From assembly GCA_947502835.1 (NCBI GenBank), contig CANNBJ010000002.1, positions 62,001-126,000 on the forward strand: a DNA stretch of 64,000 nt. The letters are read 5' to 3'. The notes beneath the pieces are model-generated. The model made no database searches, was not told the origin of the DNA, and saw nothing but the letters and a program-made list of their open reading frames with translations. This document shows positions 1 to 9,497 of this stretch, in pieces. Position numbers and translations under genes: made by a program. The DNA is from Bdellovibrionales bacterium (GTDB taxonomy: Bacteria; Bdellovibrionota; UBA1018; CAIMNF01). Each line of letters opens with the position of its first letter. Position 1 is the stretch's first letter.

Positions 1-1447
1 CCTTCATCGCCTGCTCACGATTCCCGGCATTCATGACTGGAGCGAACTCACGGTCGACCTTCCAGGCTTTTTTCACGTCCTGAACCGAAGTCCAGACTCC
101 GGAACCAAGTCCGGCAGCGAACACCGCGCCCAGCGCTGTTGTCTCGGTAAATGCCGGACGAATCAATTTTCGCCCGAGAATATCGGACTGGATCTGCATC
201 AGCAGATTGTTGCGGGACGCACCTCCATCCACACAAAGACCCTTGATCTCGGCACCGAGATCGCGTTCCATTGCCATGAGGATGTCTGCATTCTGAAACG
301 CGATTCCCTCCAAGGCCGCACGGGCAATGTGTGCCTTTGTACTCCCCCTCGTGAGACCTGAGATCATCGCTCGGGCATTCGGGTTCCAATAAGGAGCTCC
401 GAGGCCCGTAAATGCCGGCACCAGCACGACTCCGTCCGAGGATGGTACGGTTGCCGCAAGTGCCTCGATCTCGGAAGAATCCCTGATCATGCCGAGACCG
501 TCTCGCAACCATTGCACCACGGCCCCTGCCATGAAGGCGCTTCCCTCCAGAGCATACGTTGCAGAGGCGCCCTGACCGGTCCACGCAACAGTCGTGAGCA
601 ATCTCGCACGGCTTTTCCTCGGTTCTGCACCTGTATTCATCAACAAAAATGCACCGGTTCCGTAGGTGCACTTCGCCATCCCGGCCTCAACCGCCGCCTG
701 ACCGAGCAAGGCGGACTGCTGATCCCCGATCATCCCCGTCACCGGAATCCCATCGGGCAAACCGGGGATTCCAAGCGTTCTTCCAAATTCGCTAAACGTA
801 GGCCGAATCTCTGGAAGGACCGACTCACTCACTCCGAACAACCGAAGCAGCTCCGCATCCCATCGCAGGGTTTTCAGATCCATGAAAAGGGTCCTCGACG
901 CATTCGAGGGATCTGTCGCATGGCTCTTTCCCCCGGTGAGCCTTGAGAGCAGGAACGAATCGATGGTTCCCACAGCAAGCTCTCCGCGTCTGGCGGCATC
1001 CGCCACCTTCGGATCGTGTTTCAGAGCCCACTCAAGCTTGGACCCTGAAAAATAGGGATCAAGCAACAATCCCGTCTTTTCTTGAACCTCGGGTTCCAGT
1101 CCGTTCTTCTTCAACTCCTCGCAACGGTCTGCGGTCCTTCGATCCTGCCAGACGATCGCACGCCTCACCGGAGCGAGCGTTTTTTTATTCCAAAAACAAA
1201 TGGTTTCCCTTTGATTTGTGATTCCGATTCCGACAATCCTTTTCGGATCAATCCGACCGACGACAGAGTCAATCCCCTTGCGCACACTCTCCCAGATTTG
1301 CTCCGGATCGTGCTCCACCCAACCGGGCATCGGGAAATGTTGCTCAAAGGGAGTGTACTGCTCCGCAATCCTGTTCAAATCGGTGTCCATGACCAGAACC
1401 TTGGTGCCCGTGGTCCCTTGGTCAATCGAGAGCAAAAGTGACTTCAT
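1..1447 (-). CDS. glpK: Glycerol kinase, 3' end cut by window edge
   Basis: Phosphorylates glycerol to glycerol-3-phosphate with ATP in the cytoplasm. The reading frame is open from the ATG at 1447 to the window start, giving about 482 residues, so only a short C-terminal piece is missing compared with the usual 500. Family motifs are clear: the N-terminal phosphate-binding DQGTTGTK near residue 9, TNQRET near 80, a DQQSALLGQ segment near 243 and the adenosine-loop YGTGAFLLMNTG that follows. The start is fixed by the overlap with the upstream hutG-like gene, whose TGA shares bases with this ATG (ATGA, 1444-1447), which implies translational coupling. A close FGGY-family sugar kinase is a possible but less likely alternative. 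Confidence 0.95.
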   Translation of the reverse strand, partial: MKSLLLSIDQGTTGTKVLVMDTDLNRIAEQYTPFEQHFPMPGWVEHDPEQIWESVRKGIDSVVGRIDPKRIVGIGITNQRETICFWNKKTLAPVRRAIVWQDRRTADRCEELKKNGLEPEVQEKTGLLLDPYFSGSKLEWALKHDPKVADAARRGELAVGTIDSFLLSRLTGGKSHATDPSNASRTLFMDLKTLRWDAELLRLFGVSESVLPEIRPTFSEFGRTLGIPGLPDGIPVTGMIGDQQSALLGQAAVEAGMAKCTYGTGAFLLMNTGAEPRKSRARLLTTVAWTGQGASATYALEGSAFMAGAVVQWLRDGLGMIRDSSEIEALAATVPSSDGVVLVPAFTGLGAPYWNPNARAMISGLTRGSTKAHIARAALEGIAFQNADILMAMERDLGAEIKGLCVDGGASRNNLLMQIQSDILGRKLIRPAFTETTALGAVFAAGLGSGVWTSVQDVKKAWKVDREFAPVMNAGNREQAMK

Positions 1448-2334
1448 CTTTTTTTCCTTCGCAGTTTGTGTTCCATGAACTTCCAGGCTCCCTGAGCCGC
1501 AAGCCTCGAGGTTTGATCCTGGACATCGAGGGGCGGGGAAAGCTCAAAAATCCCGAGAGATTTCACCTTGGAGTCCGCACCGGAAATTTCAAGCATTTGG
1601 TAAATCTCGCTTGCACTGAATCCCTCCGGTTGGGGGGCAGAGACCCCTGGCGCGAACGCAAGACTGATTGAATCAAGATCCAGCGAAACCACGACAACAT
1701 CGCACTTCCGCCGTAAGCGCTGAAGGGCCTTCTTGAACTCGGGAACGGCTTTTCCAAAGCGGAGCTTCTCCATCGGAATCGTTTCGATCTTGTTCTTCCT
1801 CGCATACTCCCAGAGGTCCTTCGCGTTGCAGTGACCTTGGATTCCAAACTCAATCAGGTGTTCCGGGCGAAGGACCTTTTCCTCGAGCAATCGTCGAAAC
1901 GGAGAGCCGCTCGTCATCACAGGCTTGTATTCTCTCAGATCAAAATGCGCATCAAGATTGATGCATCCAACCCTCGCTGCCCCCGGAATTGCATGCCTGA
2001 GCCCCTTGAGCCAGGAGTAGGCGTAATCGTGACCGCCACCCACGACCACAAGAGCGTCGGCGCCGGAATCAAGAGCCCGGTACTCTGTCGCGGTAAGATC
2101 GGCTGAAATTCGGTGGTTCTCCTCGAGATCGGACCCGACGGAGGCCAGAACCTGTCGGTGGATGGATTCAAGAACCGGCGCTTCTCCCTTCAGTCGACCG
2201 AGGAATTCGAGGAATCTTCCGGGACCTTGAGCAGCTCCGGGACGTCCGTTCACATTTTTGACGGCAAGGTCATCGGGATATCCAACAACCGCGAACCTCG
2301 CCTTGCAAAAATTGCCTAACTTGCCGTTTTCCAT
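1444..2334 (-). CDS. hutG: Formimidoylglutamase-like ureohydrolase (HutG/arginase family)
   Basis: A 296-residue member of the arginase/agmatinase/formimidoylglutamase superfamily, which uses a dinuclear Mn centre. The metal ligands are visible: GGGHD near residue 99, DAHFD near 128 and SLDLDS near 217, followed by APGVSAP, which is closer to formimidoylglutamases than to arginases, and the late IFELSPPLD segment. A histidine ammonia-lyase gene lies at 61008-62504, so a histidine degradation role (N-formimidoyl-Glu to Glu and formamide) fits, but the two genes are far apart and hutU/hutI are not in the window. It overlaps glpK by four bases. The substrate assignment is inferred; agmatinase or arginase activity cannot be excluded. 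Confidence 0.8.
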   Translation of the reverse strand: MENGKLGNFCKARFAVVGYPDDLAVKNVNGRPGAAQGPGRFLEFLGRLKGEAPVLESIHRQVLASVGSDLEENHRISADLTATEYRALDSGADALVVVGGGHDYAYSWLKGLRHAIPGAARVGCINLDAHFDLREYKPVMTSGSPFRRLLEEKVLRPEHLIEFGIQGHCNAKDLWEYARKNKIETIPMEKLRFGKAVPEFKKALQRLRRKCDVVVVSLDLDSISLAFAPGVSAPQPEGFSASEIYQMLEISGADSKVKSLGIFELSPPLDVQDQTSRLAAQGAWKFMEHKLRRKKR

Positions 2335-2365
2335 TAAACTCAGAGTGAACGGAAAGCACCAAAAA

Positions 2366-3877
2366 ATGAATACTGAAAATGAAAAAAGGTGGTTTGTTTA
2401 CATCGGCGATCAACACGAGGGCCCCCTCAGCGTGAAAGAGGTCCACGAGCGGAAACAGAAGGGTCAGATCCAACCCGAAAGCTATGTGTGGCGCGAAGGC
2501 ATGGCCGATTGGTTGATGCTCTCCCAGGTTCAAGAATTGAATGATGCGCTCGAGGCGATGAATCCTCCACAACAGCCCGCACAGGAATCCGCTGCTGCTT
2601 CCCCGGAAGGAACCATGGAGCCTGCCAGCGCCGACGCCCCCACGGAAACGAAACCCGTTTCCGCCAAGGAAACCAAACAATCCACCCCCGAGGCCGCCTC
2701 GACCCGCGCAAAGCCAAAATCCATGGGTCTGCTTGGCAAGGTATTCTTTGGTCTTGTTTTGACAGCGGTCGTTCTTGCCGCAGTCGCCCTCGGAATTCTC
2801 GCAGCGGGAAGCCGAACCTCCGACACTTCCCTCCATTCCCGCATTCGCCCCATCCTTCAGAATATCACTTCAAAAGCTCCATTCCTGCGACCGATCTTCA
2901 AATTTGTGCCTGCACTTCCCGACATAAAACCGCAGGAACTCGCAGAACTCGAGAGTACCCGGAATTCCACTGCCGATGCTGAGGCAAGGGTTGCAGTTGC
3001 ATTGTCTGTTGCCGATCCCAATCGCCCGGTCTTTTACATCGCCACCAACCTGCCCCACAGAACCCGCTTCGACGTTCTCCTTGTGGGCGAATCGGAGACT
3101 CTTCTCAACAAGCTCCAATTCAACGCTCAAAATACCGTGGTCATCTCGAATGGTGTCGGTAAATCGGAAGCCTTCCTTATGGATGGCGGTCAGCCGATCC
3201 CGAAAGGCGAGTATCAGGTCCATGTTTATGAGTCCCCGGAACAGGAAGAATCCATCCGGACGGAGCTCGGGGTCATTCCTCCTTCGCGCGCACCCGGAAA
3301 TCCTCCTGCGGGCGTTCCGGCGGGAAGCCGGTTTCTCATCACCAAAAAATACTTTCTTGGCGGAGAACGTGACGAAACCTACCTGACACGCCTGAAGGCA
3401 TTTCATGAAAGCATCAAGGAAAAAGCCGACAAGGAGATCTCCGAGTTGCGACAGTTCTCTGAAACCCTGATTCTTCAGCAGAACTCCATTACGGCAGAGT
3501 TTCAAAAAATCTTCCGTGCGAAGAAGGCAACACCCCAGATGAAAGCCCAATGGAAGAAGGCAAGCGGCGCCTGGACGCAGATCAGCGGACAGCTCGACCA
3601 AGCCATCCAAACGTGGAGTCCTGAGACCCTGCAAAACGAATTCTTTTATGGAAAAGCCTATGGTCTTGTGAAGAACGCATTCGCCGCAATGCAGACTCTC
3701 ATCAAGTCCGAAATGGAATACTTGGATAAACCCCAGGACAAGGCAGCTTTCGAGATTCAGCATGGAAAACTCCTCAGTGACGCCCGAGACGCCCTCGAAC
3801 AACTGAAGACCAAAATGGAATTGATTTTGAAAGCACCGAAAACCCCGGGTGGGCTCCCCACGAAAGAGGGCTTATGA
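2366..3877 (+). CDS. GYF_2 domain membrane protein
   Basis: About 503 residues. The N-terminal 50 residues form a GYF_2 (DUF4339-type) domain, with WFVYIGDQHEGPLS, a glycine-containing middle and a terminal W-x-x-L segment. A Pro/Ala/Lys-rich linker follows (residues 55-117), then one hydrophobic helix near 120-145 and a long exported or periplasmic part that contains predicted helical, Gln/Lys-rich stretches near 330-430. The start chosen is the ATG at 2366, because the domain begins directly after it and longer in-frame extensions would run into the divergent hutG start. The stop overlaps the next gene (ATGA). GYF_2 domains generally bind proline-rich peptides; the partner is unknown. Confidence 0.85.
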   Translation: MNTENEKRWFVYIGDQHEGPLSVKEVHERKQKGQIQPESYVWREGMADWLMLSQVQELNDALEAMNPPQQPAQESAAASPEGTMEPASADAPTETKPVSAKETKQSTPEAASTRAKPKSMGLLGKVFFGLVLTAVVLAAVALGILAAGSRTSDTSLHSRIRPILQNITSKAPFLRPIFKFVPALPDIKPQELAELESTRNSTADAEARVAVALSVADPNRPVFYIATNLPHRTRFDVLLVGESETLLNKLQFNAQNTVVISNGVGKSEAFLMDGGQPIPKGEYQVHVYESPEQEESIRTELGVIPPSRAPGNPPAGVPAGSRFLITKKYFLGGERDETYLTRLKAFHESIKEKADKEISELRQFSETLILQQNSITAEFQKIFRAKKATPQMKAQWKKASGAWTQISGQLDQAIQTWSPETLQNEFFYGKAYGLVKNAFAAMQTLIKSEMEYLDKPQDKAAFEIQHGKLLSDARDALEQLKTKMELILKAPKTPGGLPTKEGL

Positions 3878-4257
3878 CGGAAAACTGGGTTGAAAAGCGA
3901 CGTGCGAAACGTCGCGACATTGTGGATCGTTTTTCATTTTATGTCTGCATTCCAAAATTGGGGTATACCCGGCATCGGGTAAATGACATCAGTGAGCTTG
4001 GAATCGGATTTGAGCTCGAAACTCTCGGCGAGTTCAAGTTGACCAAGGGTGAGGTCTGCGAGCTTGATTTTTACATGAATCAATCCCTCTACCTGCCTTT
4101 GCAGATTGAGGTGGTACGGCAAATTGATCGCCAAACGACCCAGCTGATCGGAGCGTCCTTCGTCGACATCCAGAGCAATACACAGCTGACCTTCAACACG
4201 CTCGTGACACTTGTGGATCAACTTTCGGAATTCGGCGAGTTTCCCGAGCAGCCTTGA
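3874..4257 (+). CDS. PilZ domain protein (putative c-di-GMP receptor)
   Basis: A 127-residue single-domain protein. The N-terminus has an Arg-rich switch, RRAKRRD (residues 9-15), that fits the PilZ RxxxR motif, followed by a beta-barrel-like sequence with NDISELGIGFE around residue 38, matching the D/N-x-S-x-x-G motif. Both c-di-GMP contact motifs are therefore present and binding is plausible. It is translationally coupled to the GYF_2 gene through a four-base overlap, so the two probably act together. Output and target are unknown. It ends nine bases before the convergent second PilZ gene. Confidence 0.85.
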   Translation: MTENWVEKRRAKRRDIVDRFSFYVCIPKLGYTRHRVNDISELGIGFELETLGEFKLTKGEVCELDFYMNQSLYLPLQIEVVRQIDRQTTQLIGASFVDIQSNTQLTFNTLVTLVDQLSEFGEFPEQP

Positions 4258-4266
4258 GAAGACGGC

Positions 4267-4722
4267 TCAGATCGAACCCACACCTATGTTTCCGGTGTCA
4301 CGTTCGGAGACATCCGAAAACGCCTTCAAGAAAGAAACGAATTTGGACCACGCGGGAAAGGCCCGCTGATCGTTCTTTACCGCACATCCGTAGCGCAGAT
4401 AGCGGCTTCCACCCTCAATGACAGGGCGTGTATTTTTGATGTCCACAACGAGCTCCATGAAGTTTTCGGCGCTGAAATACAGCCGGATCGCAATGTCATT
4501 CATCTGCGTTGGCCAGACCTTTTCGGACTGATAAGGCACTTGGATCCCGAGCCCCTCTTCACTGACATCGGTTAGATTCACTTGAACCATCTTCCCCGGA
4601 TTCACAACGGCATAGACACCGACCAAGTGATCAAAGAAGATCCGCTCGGTTTTGCGTTTCTTTTCTTCCTGCTTTCGGTTCCGGAACTGGTCCAGGCTGA
4701 TGATGTCGTCGTTGTCCTTCAT
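4267..4722 (-). CDS. PilZ domain protein, second copy
   Basis: A 151-residue protein. The N-terminal 25 residues are polar and charged, then RKTER supplies an RxxxR switch and TDVSEEGLGIQ (near residue 51) supplies the DxSxxG motif, so a c-di-GMP-binding PilZ fold is likely. It is not a recent duplicate of the neighbouring PilZ protein, since the two differ outside the motifs. It is transcribed convergently with that gene and divergently from the small genes at 4876-5254. Having two PilZ proteins within one kilobase suggests a local c-di-GMP-responsive function, possibly linked to motility; this is inference. Confidence 0.8.
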   Translation of the reverse strand: MKDNDDIISLDQFRNRKQEEKKRKTERIFFDHLVGVYAVVNPGKMVQVNLTDVSEEGLGIQVPYQSEKVWPTQMNDIAIRLYFSAENFMELVVDIKNTRPVIEGGSRYLRYGCAVKNDQRAFPAWSKFVSFLKAFSDVSERDTGNIGVGSI

Positions 4723-4805
4723 GGATCTTCTCCTCAGGACACTCCTCGGTGAAACGAGAACTTTTCTTGAATCGTTCTGTTTTCCGGATGGGCAATCTTT
4801 TCACA

Positions 4806-4832
4806 TTCAGTTTCAAACCGGTTCACCGATGA
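4806..4832 (+). promoter_or_regulatory. Sigma-28 (FliA)-like promoter
   Basis: TTCAGTTT, 11 bases, ACCGATGA. Compared with the enterobacterial FliA consensus TAAAGTTT-N11-GCCGATAA, six of eight bases match in each box and the spacing is exact. It lies about 45 bases upstream of the start of the 4876 gene, whose Shine-Dalgarno is at 4865. It suggests that the small genes belong to the flagellar regulon. Confidence 0.5.
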
Positions 4833-4875
4833 GACTCATGCAAGGTGATCTTGCAAGAAATCCAGGAGGGACAAA

Positions 4876-5076
4876 ATGAGCACCAAGAACAATAAGGCAA
4901 AAAATGTAATCAAGGAAATCGACGCGGAAGTACTCTATCAAAGACTTGGCGATCGTTGGTTTGCGTTTTCCCTCATTGGTGACGAAGTGTTCATGTCCCC
5001 TGTAACCGACGAAATCATCAACGGAATCAAGGCGCAGAATCAATCTGCGGCACGGAACCCTGATGAAACAGTATAA
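4876..5076 (+). CDS. Small hypothetical protein, 66 aa
   Basis: No family recognised. A strong Shine-Dalgarno (AGGAGGGA, starting near 4864) sits at good distance from the ATG, which supports that it is translated. The protein is soluble-looking, with a lysine-rich N-terminus (MSTKNNKAKN) and a compact core containing RLGDRWFAFSLIGDEVFM. It is the first gene behind the sigma-28-like promoter at 4806, and its last 14 bases overlap the next small gene in another frame, so the two are probably translated together. A flagellum-related accessory role is inferred from the promoter only. Confidence 0.65.
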   Translation: MSTKNNKAKNVIKEIDAEVLYQRLGDRWFAFSLIGDEVFMSPVTDEIINGIKAQNQSAARNPDETV

Positions 5077-5254
5077 AGTTCCCTCAAAGGACAGGGCCAA
5101 GGAGCCCCTCCAAAAGACCACTCGACAGGAAATTGACGAGATCGCCAAGCACATCGCTGGTCACATTGAGAAAAATCCTGCAAAAGCCGCAAAACTTTTC
5201 GAGTCGTGGTTGAACGGCAAGTCCAAGAACACTGCAAAAAAGAAAGCGGCTTAA
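5063..5254 (+). CDS. Small protein with FliF-tail-like motif, 63 aa
   Basis: A 63-residue basic protein starting inside the end of the previous small gene. Its central helix contains NPAKAAKLFESWLNG, which resembles the extreme C-terminus of FliF (the FliG-binding tail, with an NP/DP pair, small residues and a W-L/M near the end, as in Salmonella NDPRVVALVIRQWMSN). The C-terminus is lysine-rich (KNTAKKKAA). Together with the sigma-28-like promoter upstream, this suggests a free-standing FliF-tail mimic or a FliG adaptor; that is inference from a short motif. No signal peptide or membrane segment is visible. Confidence 0.6.
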   Translation: MKQYKVPSKDRAKEPLQKTTRQEIDEIAKHIAGHIEKNPAKAAKLFESWLNGKSKNTAKKKAA

Positions 5255-5364
5255 CGGATCTCATTTACTTGAGCGATTTGCATTTTTTTCTTGCATGCCG
5301 CCTCGCAAGACCTTTAAAATCTGATGACGGGCGAAAGCCTGCATGGATTGAGAAAGTGGTACGT

Positions 5365-5565
5365 ATGAAGTTATTTTTGTTGATCCTGGTTGCCCTGACT
5401 GGCCTGATTCAAGGCTCTTCCCTGGCGAATGACTCCCATGAGTCCTTCAATGGGCATCTGATTTCCGAGCCCAAGCTCCCCGACTATGTCAAAGCCGAAC
5501 GGACTCCAGGGTTTTCCAGCATTACCGACATCCAAGACGCTGAAGGCCGTCCTGTCAGGAACTGA
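5365..5565 (+). CDS. Small secreted protein, 66 aa
   Basis: The ATG at 5365 gives a typical Sec signal peptide (MKLFLLILVALTGLIQG, small residues, cleavage probably after SSLA near residue 23), leaving a mature peptide of about 43 residues that is polar and Pro-rich. The frame is open further upstream, but that part has no signal character. It ends six bases before the convergent tolR stop. No family recognised; it could be a small periplasmic protein. Confidence 0.5.
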   Translation: MKLFLLILVALTGLIQGSSLANDSHESFNGHLISEPKLPDYVKAERTPGFSSITDIQDAEGRPVRN

Positions 5566-5571
5566 TCTTCC

Positions 5572-5988
5572 TTACTTGCGCTCAATCTGAATTGCAAACC
5601 GGGTGAGCCCCGCGCTTTTGATGATGTCCATCACTTGAATCACATCCCCGTGTTTCGCTTCTTGATCCGCACTGATGACGGCTTGGGCATTTGGATTTGC
5701 GAGAAGGAGGTTTTTGATCTCGGACGACAAATCTGCAATCGCCACAGCCTTGTCCCCCACACTCACGGCACCCGACTTGTCGATCACAATCGAAATGGAT
5801 TGTGATGCGGATTTCTCGCCGGATTGTGCCTTTGGAAGATTCACAGCCATCTGCTCTCGAACGAGCATCGGCGCTGTGACCATGAAAATCACCAGCAAAA
5901 CGAGCACAACGTCCACAAAGGGCGTCACATTGATTTCGGAAATCGCCGGGAGCGAATCTTCTTCTCGACGAAAGCTGCCTCCCGCCAT
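5572..5988 (-). CDS. tolR: TolR/ExbD-type proton-channel subunit
   Basis: A 138-residue inner-membrane protein with one N-terminal helix (about residues 24-44) and a periplasmic domain. [19 protein letters not shown] contains the conserved Asp that carries protons in TolR/ExbD. It follows tolQ with one base between stop and start. With TolQ it forms the proton-motive-force motor that drives TolA or TonB, or gliding motors in relatives such as Myxococcus AglQRS. No tolA, tolB, pal or tonB is adjacent, so the partner system cannot be named; ExbD is an equally acceptable name. Confidence 0.85.
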   Translation of the reverse strand: MAGGSFRREEDSLPAISEINVTPFVDVVLVLLVIFMVTAPMLVREQMAVNLPKAQSGEKSASQSISIVIDKSGAVSVGDKAVAIADLSSEIKNLLLANPNAQAVISADQEAKHGDVIQVMDIIKSAGLTRFAIQIERK

Positions 5989-5989
5989 T

Positions 5990-6595
5990 TTACTTCACCA
6001 CTTTCGAAACATAAAGATCGCGGATGGCGCTGGCCTCCAGCTGCGCATTTCTGAGTCGTTGGGAAAACAAGTTGTAGCCGATTGCCGCGGGAACCGCGAC
6101 GAAAATGCCGATTGCAGTGGCAACCAACGCCTCTGCCAAACCGAACATGACTGCATTCATCGCAGAACCTTGTTGGGAAGAAAGAATTCCGAAACTCTGG
6201 ATGATTCCCATGACCGTTCCGAGAAGGCCGATGAACGCCGCATTCGCGGCAAGCGTCGCGAGCAAATTCAAACCCTTCTCAAGCTTGAGTTTCTGCTCGG
6301 TGAAATAGCTTTGAACGGCACGATCAATCACCGACTCATCCTTCGATTCCGCTCCCATTGCGGAAAGAATCGCTCCCGCAGCAAAACAAGGATTCGATTC
6401 AGCCCAGGACCGGAGAAGGTCCCAATTCCTCGACCCGATGATCTTTTTGATTTCGTCCATCCGGGAGGGTCCGAGCTCCCGCTTGAACACCTGCCTTCGA
6501 TCAATCATGATCGCTACCGACCAAATCGAAAGAAGAATCAAAATAAACATTACAATACGGGCACCTACACCCATCAGCTGAATCCAGTTCGCCAT
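5990..6595 (-). CDS. tolQ: TolQ/ExbB/MotA-family proton-channel subunit
   Basis: A 201-residue protein with three hydrophobic helices (near 10-30, 110-135 and 150-178) and the conserved family segment [11 protein letters not shown] followed by [19 protein letters not shown]. This is the standard TolQ/ExbB layout. It is encoded just upstream of tolR and divergently from transketolase, with 39 bases between the two start codons, which must hold both promoters. The family cannot separate TolQ from ExbB or gliding-motor AglR-type proteins without a tree. Confidence 0.87.
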   Translation of the reverse strand: MANWIQLMGVGARIVMFILILLSIWSVAIMIDRRQVFKRELGPSRMDEIKKIIGSRNWDLLRSWAESNPCFAAGAILSAMGAESKDESVIDRAVQSYFTEQKLKLEKGLNLLATLAANAAFIGLLGTVMGIIQSFGILSSQQGSAMNAVMFGLAEALVATAIGIFVAVPAAIGYNLFSQRLRNAQLEASAIRDLYVSKVVK

Positions 6596-6634
6596 AGTAA
6601 AAGCATTCTAAATGATGATAGGGTGTCCGTACAT

Positions 6635-8641
6635 ATGGAAAATGCATTTCACGAGATTGATTGGCTTTGCATCAACACCATTCGCACTCTTTCCATTGAT
6701 GCGATTCAAAAGGCGAACTCAGGCCATCCCGGACTCCCTTTGGGTGCCGCCCCGTTTGCCTACGTACTGTTCCAAAAACATCTGAAATTCAATTCAAAAA
6801 ATAGCACCTTCTTCGATCGGGACCGCTTTGTTCTCTCGGCGGGACACGGGAGCATGCTGATTTACAGTCTTTTGCATCTCTACGGATATGACCTTGGACT
6901 CGACGAGATCAAGAATTTCAGGCAATTGGGGAGCAAAACCCCGGGCCATCCCGAGTTCGGACTGACTCCCGGAATTGAGGCAACCACAGGACCCCTTGGA
7001 CAAGGGGCTGCCAACGCGGTGGGCATGGCAATCGCAGAGCGTCGCTTGGCCAATCTGCTCAATACCCCCGAACACAAAATTGTGGATCACCATACCTACT
7101 GCCTTGTTGGCGATGGCGATCTGATGGAGGGTATTTCCACCGAAGCCGCATCTCTTGCGGGACATCTGAAACTCGGGAAACTCATTTATCTTTATGATTC
7201 AAATGACATTTCACTCGATGGACCGACCTCTCTTTCGTTCACAGAAGATGTCGCAAAACGATATGAGAGTTACGGGTTTCAAGTCATCACTGTAAAGAAC
7301 GCGGATACCGATCTGAACTCGATTGATCGCGCGATTGCATCGGCGAAGGCGGAAACCTCAAAACCATCCCTGATTATCCTGAAAACCACTATTGGCTACG
7401 GCTCTCCGAACAAGTCCGGAAAAAGCTCCTCTCATGGATCTCCTTTGGGTGCCGAGGAGCTTGCACTCACGAAAAAAGCACTTGGATGGAAAGAGGCGGA
7501 GGCGTTCTCCATTCCAGCACAAACCACCTCTCATTTCGCGCTTCCGGGCACGTGCGGTGCCGCCGCCGAGAGAATCTGGCAGGAAACCTTCGCGGACTGG
7601 AGTAAAAAACATCCATCAAAACGCGAGATTTTCGACCAGGGTGCCGCACTGTCGTTGCCCGAGGAATTTTACGAAAAGCTCATTCGCTTCACCCCCGGTG
7701 AAGATCTCGCAACCCGCGAGTCCGCCGGAAAAGTCCTGAATTCAATCGCTCAACAGGTCCCCATTCTCTTCGGAGGGGATGCGGATCTTTCGTGTTCCAC
7801 TAACACGCTCATCAAGGATGGCGGGTCTTTTGAGGGAGTACACGGATCCGGACGAAACATCCACTACGGGGTGCGGGAACATGCCATGGGCGCAATCGGG
7901 AACGGCATCGCCTACCACGGAGGTCTCCGGAACTTCACCGCCACGTTCTTTTGCTTCGCCGACTACATGAAGCCTGCCATTCGACTCGCCGCCATGAATC
8001 ATCTTCCCGTTACTTTTGTGTTCACCCATGATTCGATCGGCCTGGGCGAGGACGGCCCCACCCACCAGCCGGTTGAGCATCTCATGAGCCTTCGGGGGAT
8101 CCCGAATCTCATCACCCTTCGCCCCGCGGATGCACAGGAAGCGCGTGAAGCCTGGGCGTTCGCCATGGAACACAAGCATGGTCCGGTGGCATTGGTTCTC
8201 TCGAGACAGAAACTGAAGACGATTGATTCCGCGACCACCGTCGTGAAGTCCGGAATCCGTGCGGGAGCATATGTGGTTTCGGACCGTCCGCACTTCAAAG
8301 GCATTCTTGTTGCAACCGGCTCCGAGGTCGGTCTTGCCCTTGAGACGCAGAAGATCCTCGATCAAAAAGGCATTCCCGTCCGTGTGGTTTCCATGCCTTC
8401 CATGGAGCTTTTCTTTGGTCAAAAGCCCGAGATTCGGGAAGCAGTGGTTCCGTCGAATTGCAAAAACGTCGCATCAATCGAGGCTGGAATCACGCTGGGC
8501 TGGGCTCAAGTAACAGGACGGGACGGACTGAACTTCGGGGTGAATGACTACGGAGCCTCTGCTCCGGCAGGAAAAATCTACGAAAGATTCGGTCTCACCG
8601 GACCCAAAATCGCGGAGAAAGTTGCGTCTTGGATCAAATAA
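6635..8641 (+). CDS. tkt: Transketolase
   Basis: A 668-residue thiamine-diphosphate enzyme of the non-oxidative pentose phosphate pathway. Typical segments in order: [13 protein letters not shown] near residue 29, [16 protein letters not shown] near 69, [14 protein letters not shown] near 118, the TPP/Mg motif GDGDLMEG near 157, and the substrate loop [18 protein letters not shown] near 467. The start chosen is the ATG at 6635, since it begins at the normal N-terminus; the open frame continues far upstream through tolQR in antisense and is not coding. A weak AGGG lies upstream. Rpe of the same pathway is at 62501-63151 in this window. Confidence 0.96.
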   Translation: MENAFHEIDWLCINTIRTLSIDAIQKANSGHPGLPLGAAPFAYVLFQKHLKFNSKNSTFFDRDRFVLSAGHGSMLIYSLLHLYGYDLGLDEIKNFRQLGSKTPGHPEFGLTPGIEATTGPLGQGAANAVGMAIAERRLANLLNTPEHKIVDHHTYCLVGDGDLMEGISTEAASLAGHLKLGKLIYLYDSNDISLDGPTSLSFTEDVAKRYESYGFQVITVKNADTDLNSIDRAIASAKAETSKPSLIILKTTIGYGSPNKSGKSSSHGSPLGAEELALTKKALGWKEAEAFSIPAQTTSHFALPGTCGAAAERIWQETFADWSKKHPSKREIFDQGAALSLPEEFYEKLIRFTPGEDLATRESAGKVLNSIAQQVPILFGGDADLSCSTNTLIKDGGSFEGVHGSGRNIHYGVREHAMGAIGNGIAYHGGLRNFTATFFCFADYMKPAIRLAAMNHLPVTFVFTHDSIGLGEDGPTHQPVEHLMSLRGIPNLITLRPADAQEAREAWAFAMEHKHGPVALVLSRQKLKTIDSATTVVKSGIRAGAYVVSDRPHFKGILVATGSEVGLALETQKILDQKGIPVRVVSMPSMELFFGQKPEIREAVVPSNCKNVASIEAGITLGWAQVTGRDGLNFGVNDYGASAPAGKIYERFGLTGPKIAEKVASWIK

Positions 8642-9492
8642 CCTTTCGAGAGGTTTCTGCCCGTGACACCGGACAGGTGGACGATCTTGTCTCAGAAAGC
8701 TTCGGATACTCCCCGCCCCATCGGTATTTTGATGATTTCCCGGTATGGAGCGCCCCGGGTGTCCTTCGATTGGGTGGCTACTCAGGGAACCGGCTCGTCT
8801 CGCACGTGGGTATTCATTTCCGCAACGTCAGATCCGGCGGCACTCGAACACCGGTCGCCCTGATCGGAGCGGTTGCAACATTGGAATCATTTCGAGGACG
8901 CGGTCTCGTTTCCAGCCTCATGAGACTGGCACTCTCAAAGGCCGACCTAGCCGGATGCACTTGGAGTCTTCTCTGGGGATCCGAACATGATTTCTATGCA
9001 AAGTTCGGATTCAAACTTTCGGGAACCCAAGCGCGGGCCAGGCTCGCAACCCTCTCTCCCGCAGGGTTTCGAACATTCAATCCCAACCTGGAGATTCATT
9101 CCGGACTTTGCCAAGGCATTTTGGATGATTTTCAAAACCGGACAACGGGGATTGAATTCACACCTTCGGACAGGGAGTGGCTTGCCCGGCAAACAACGGT
9201 GACCTGGGAATCCATCAAAGAGCCATTTGCCTTCATCGGATATGGACGGGGAATGGACCTGAAAGGAATGGTCCATGAAACCGGAGGGGATCCCGCCGGC
9301 ATCCGCGAACTTTTGATTCGATTGATGAATCGAAATCCTGAGGCGGAAATGATTGGGCCGGAACATGAGCTTCTGGGTCTTGGATTCAAATCCGAAACCT
9401 TGGTACTGGAGGGGCTCTGCCTTGCGCGGCCTCGCAATGATACGATTGAATGGAATCAGGATTTCTGGATCTCGGGCCTGGGCGCGGTGTAG
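8629..9492 (+). CDS. GNAT-family N-acetyltransferase
   Basis: About 287 residues starting at a TTG that overlaps the end of transketolase by 13 bases, so the two are probably co-translated. The N-terminal half is a GNAT domain: [10 protein letters not shown], a beta-strand block, and the acetyl-CoA loop in [14 protein letters not shown] (residues 84-97), then the typical C-terminal [12 protein letters not shown] further 130 residues follow, which recalls Eis-like acetyltransferases with an extra domain. Substrate unknown. There is no obvious ATG that keeps the whole domain, which supports the TTG start. Confidence 0.8.
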   Translation: MDQITFREVSARDTGQVDDLVSESFGYSPPHRYFDDFPVWSAPGVLRLGGYSGNRLVSHVGIHFRNVRSGGTRTPVALIGAVATLESFRGRGLVSSLMRLALSKADLAGCTWSLLWGSEHDFYAKFGFKLSGTQARARLATLSPAGFRTFNPNLEIHSGLCQGILDDFQNRTTGIEFTPSDREWLARQTTVTWESIKEPFAFIGYGRGMDLKGMVHETGGDPAGIRELLIRLMNRNPEAEMIGPEHELLGLGFKSETLVLEGLCLARPRNDTIEWNQDFWISGLGAV

Positions 9493-9497
9493 CCGGT

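Noticed and set aside
2870-3802. 310-residue minus-strand ORF
   Set aside because: Opposite to the GYF_2 protein gene, without ribosome site or recognisable domain; GYF_2 is clearly coding on the plus strand.
5572-6595. tolQR as part of the unusual motor
   Set aside because: Same superfamily as MotAB but 43 kb away with no shared regulation visible; treated as an ordinary Tol/Exb pair.
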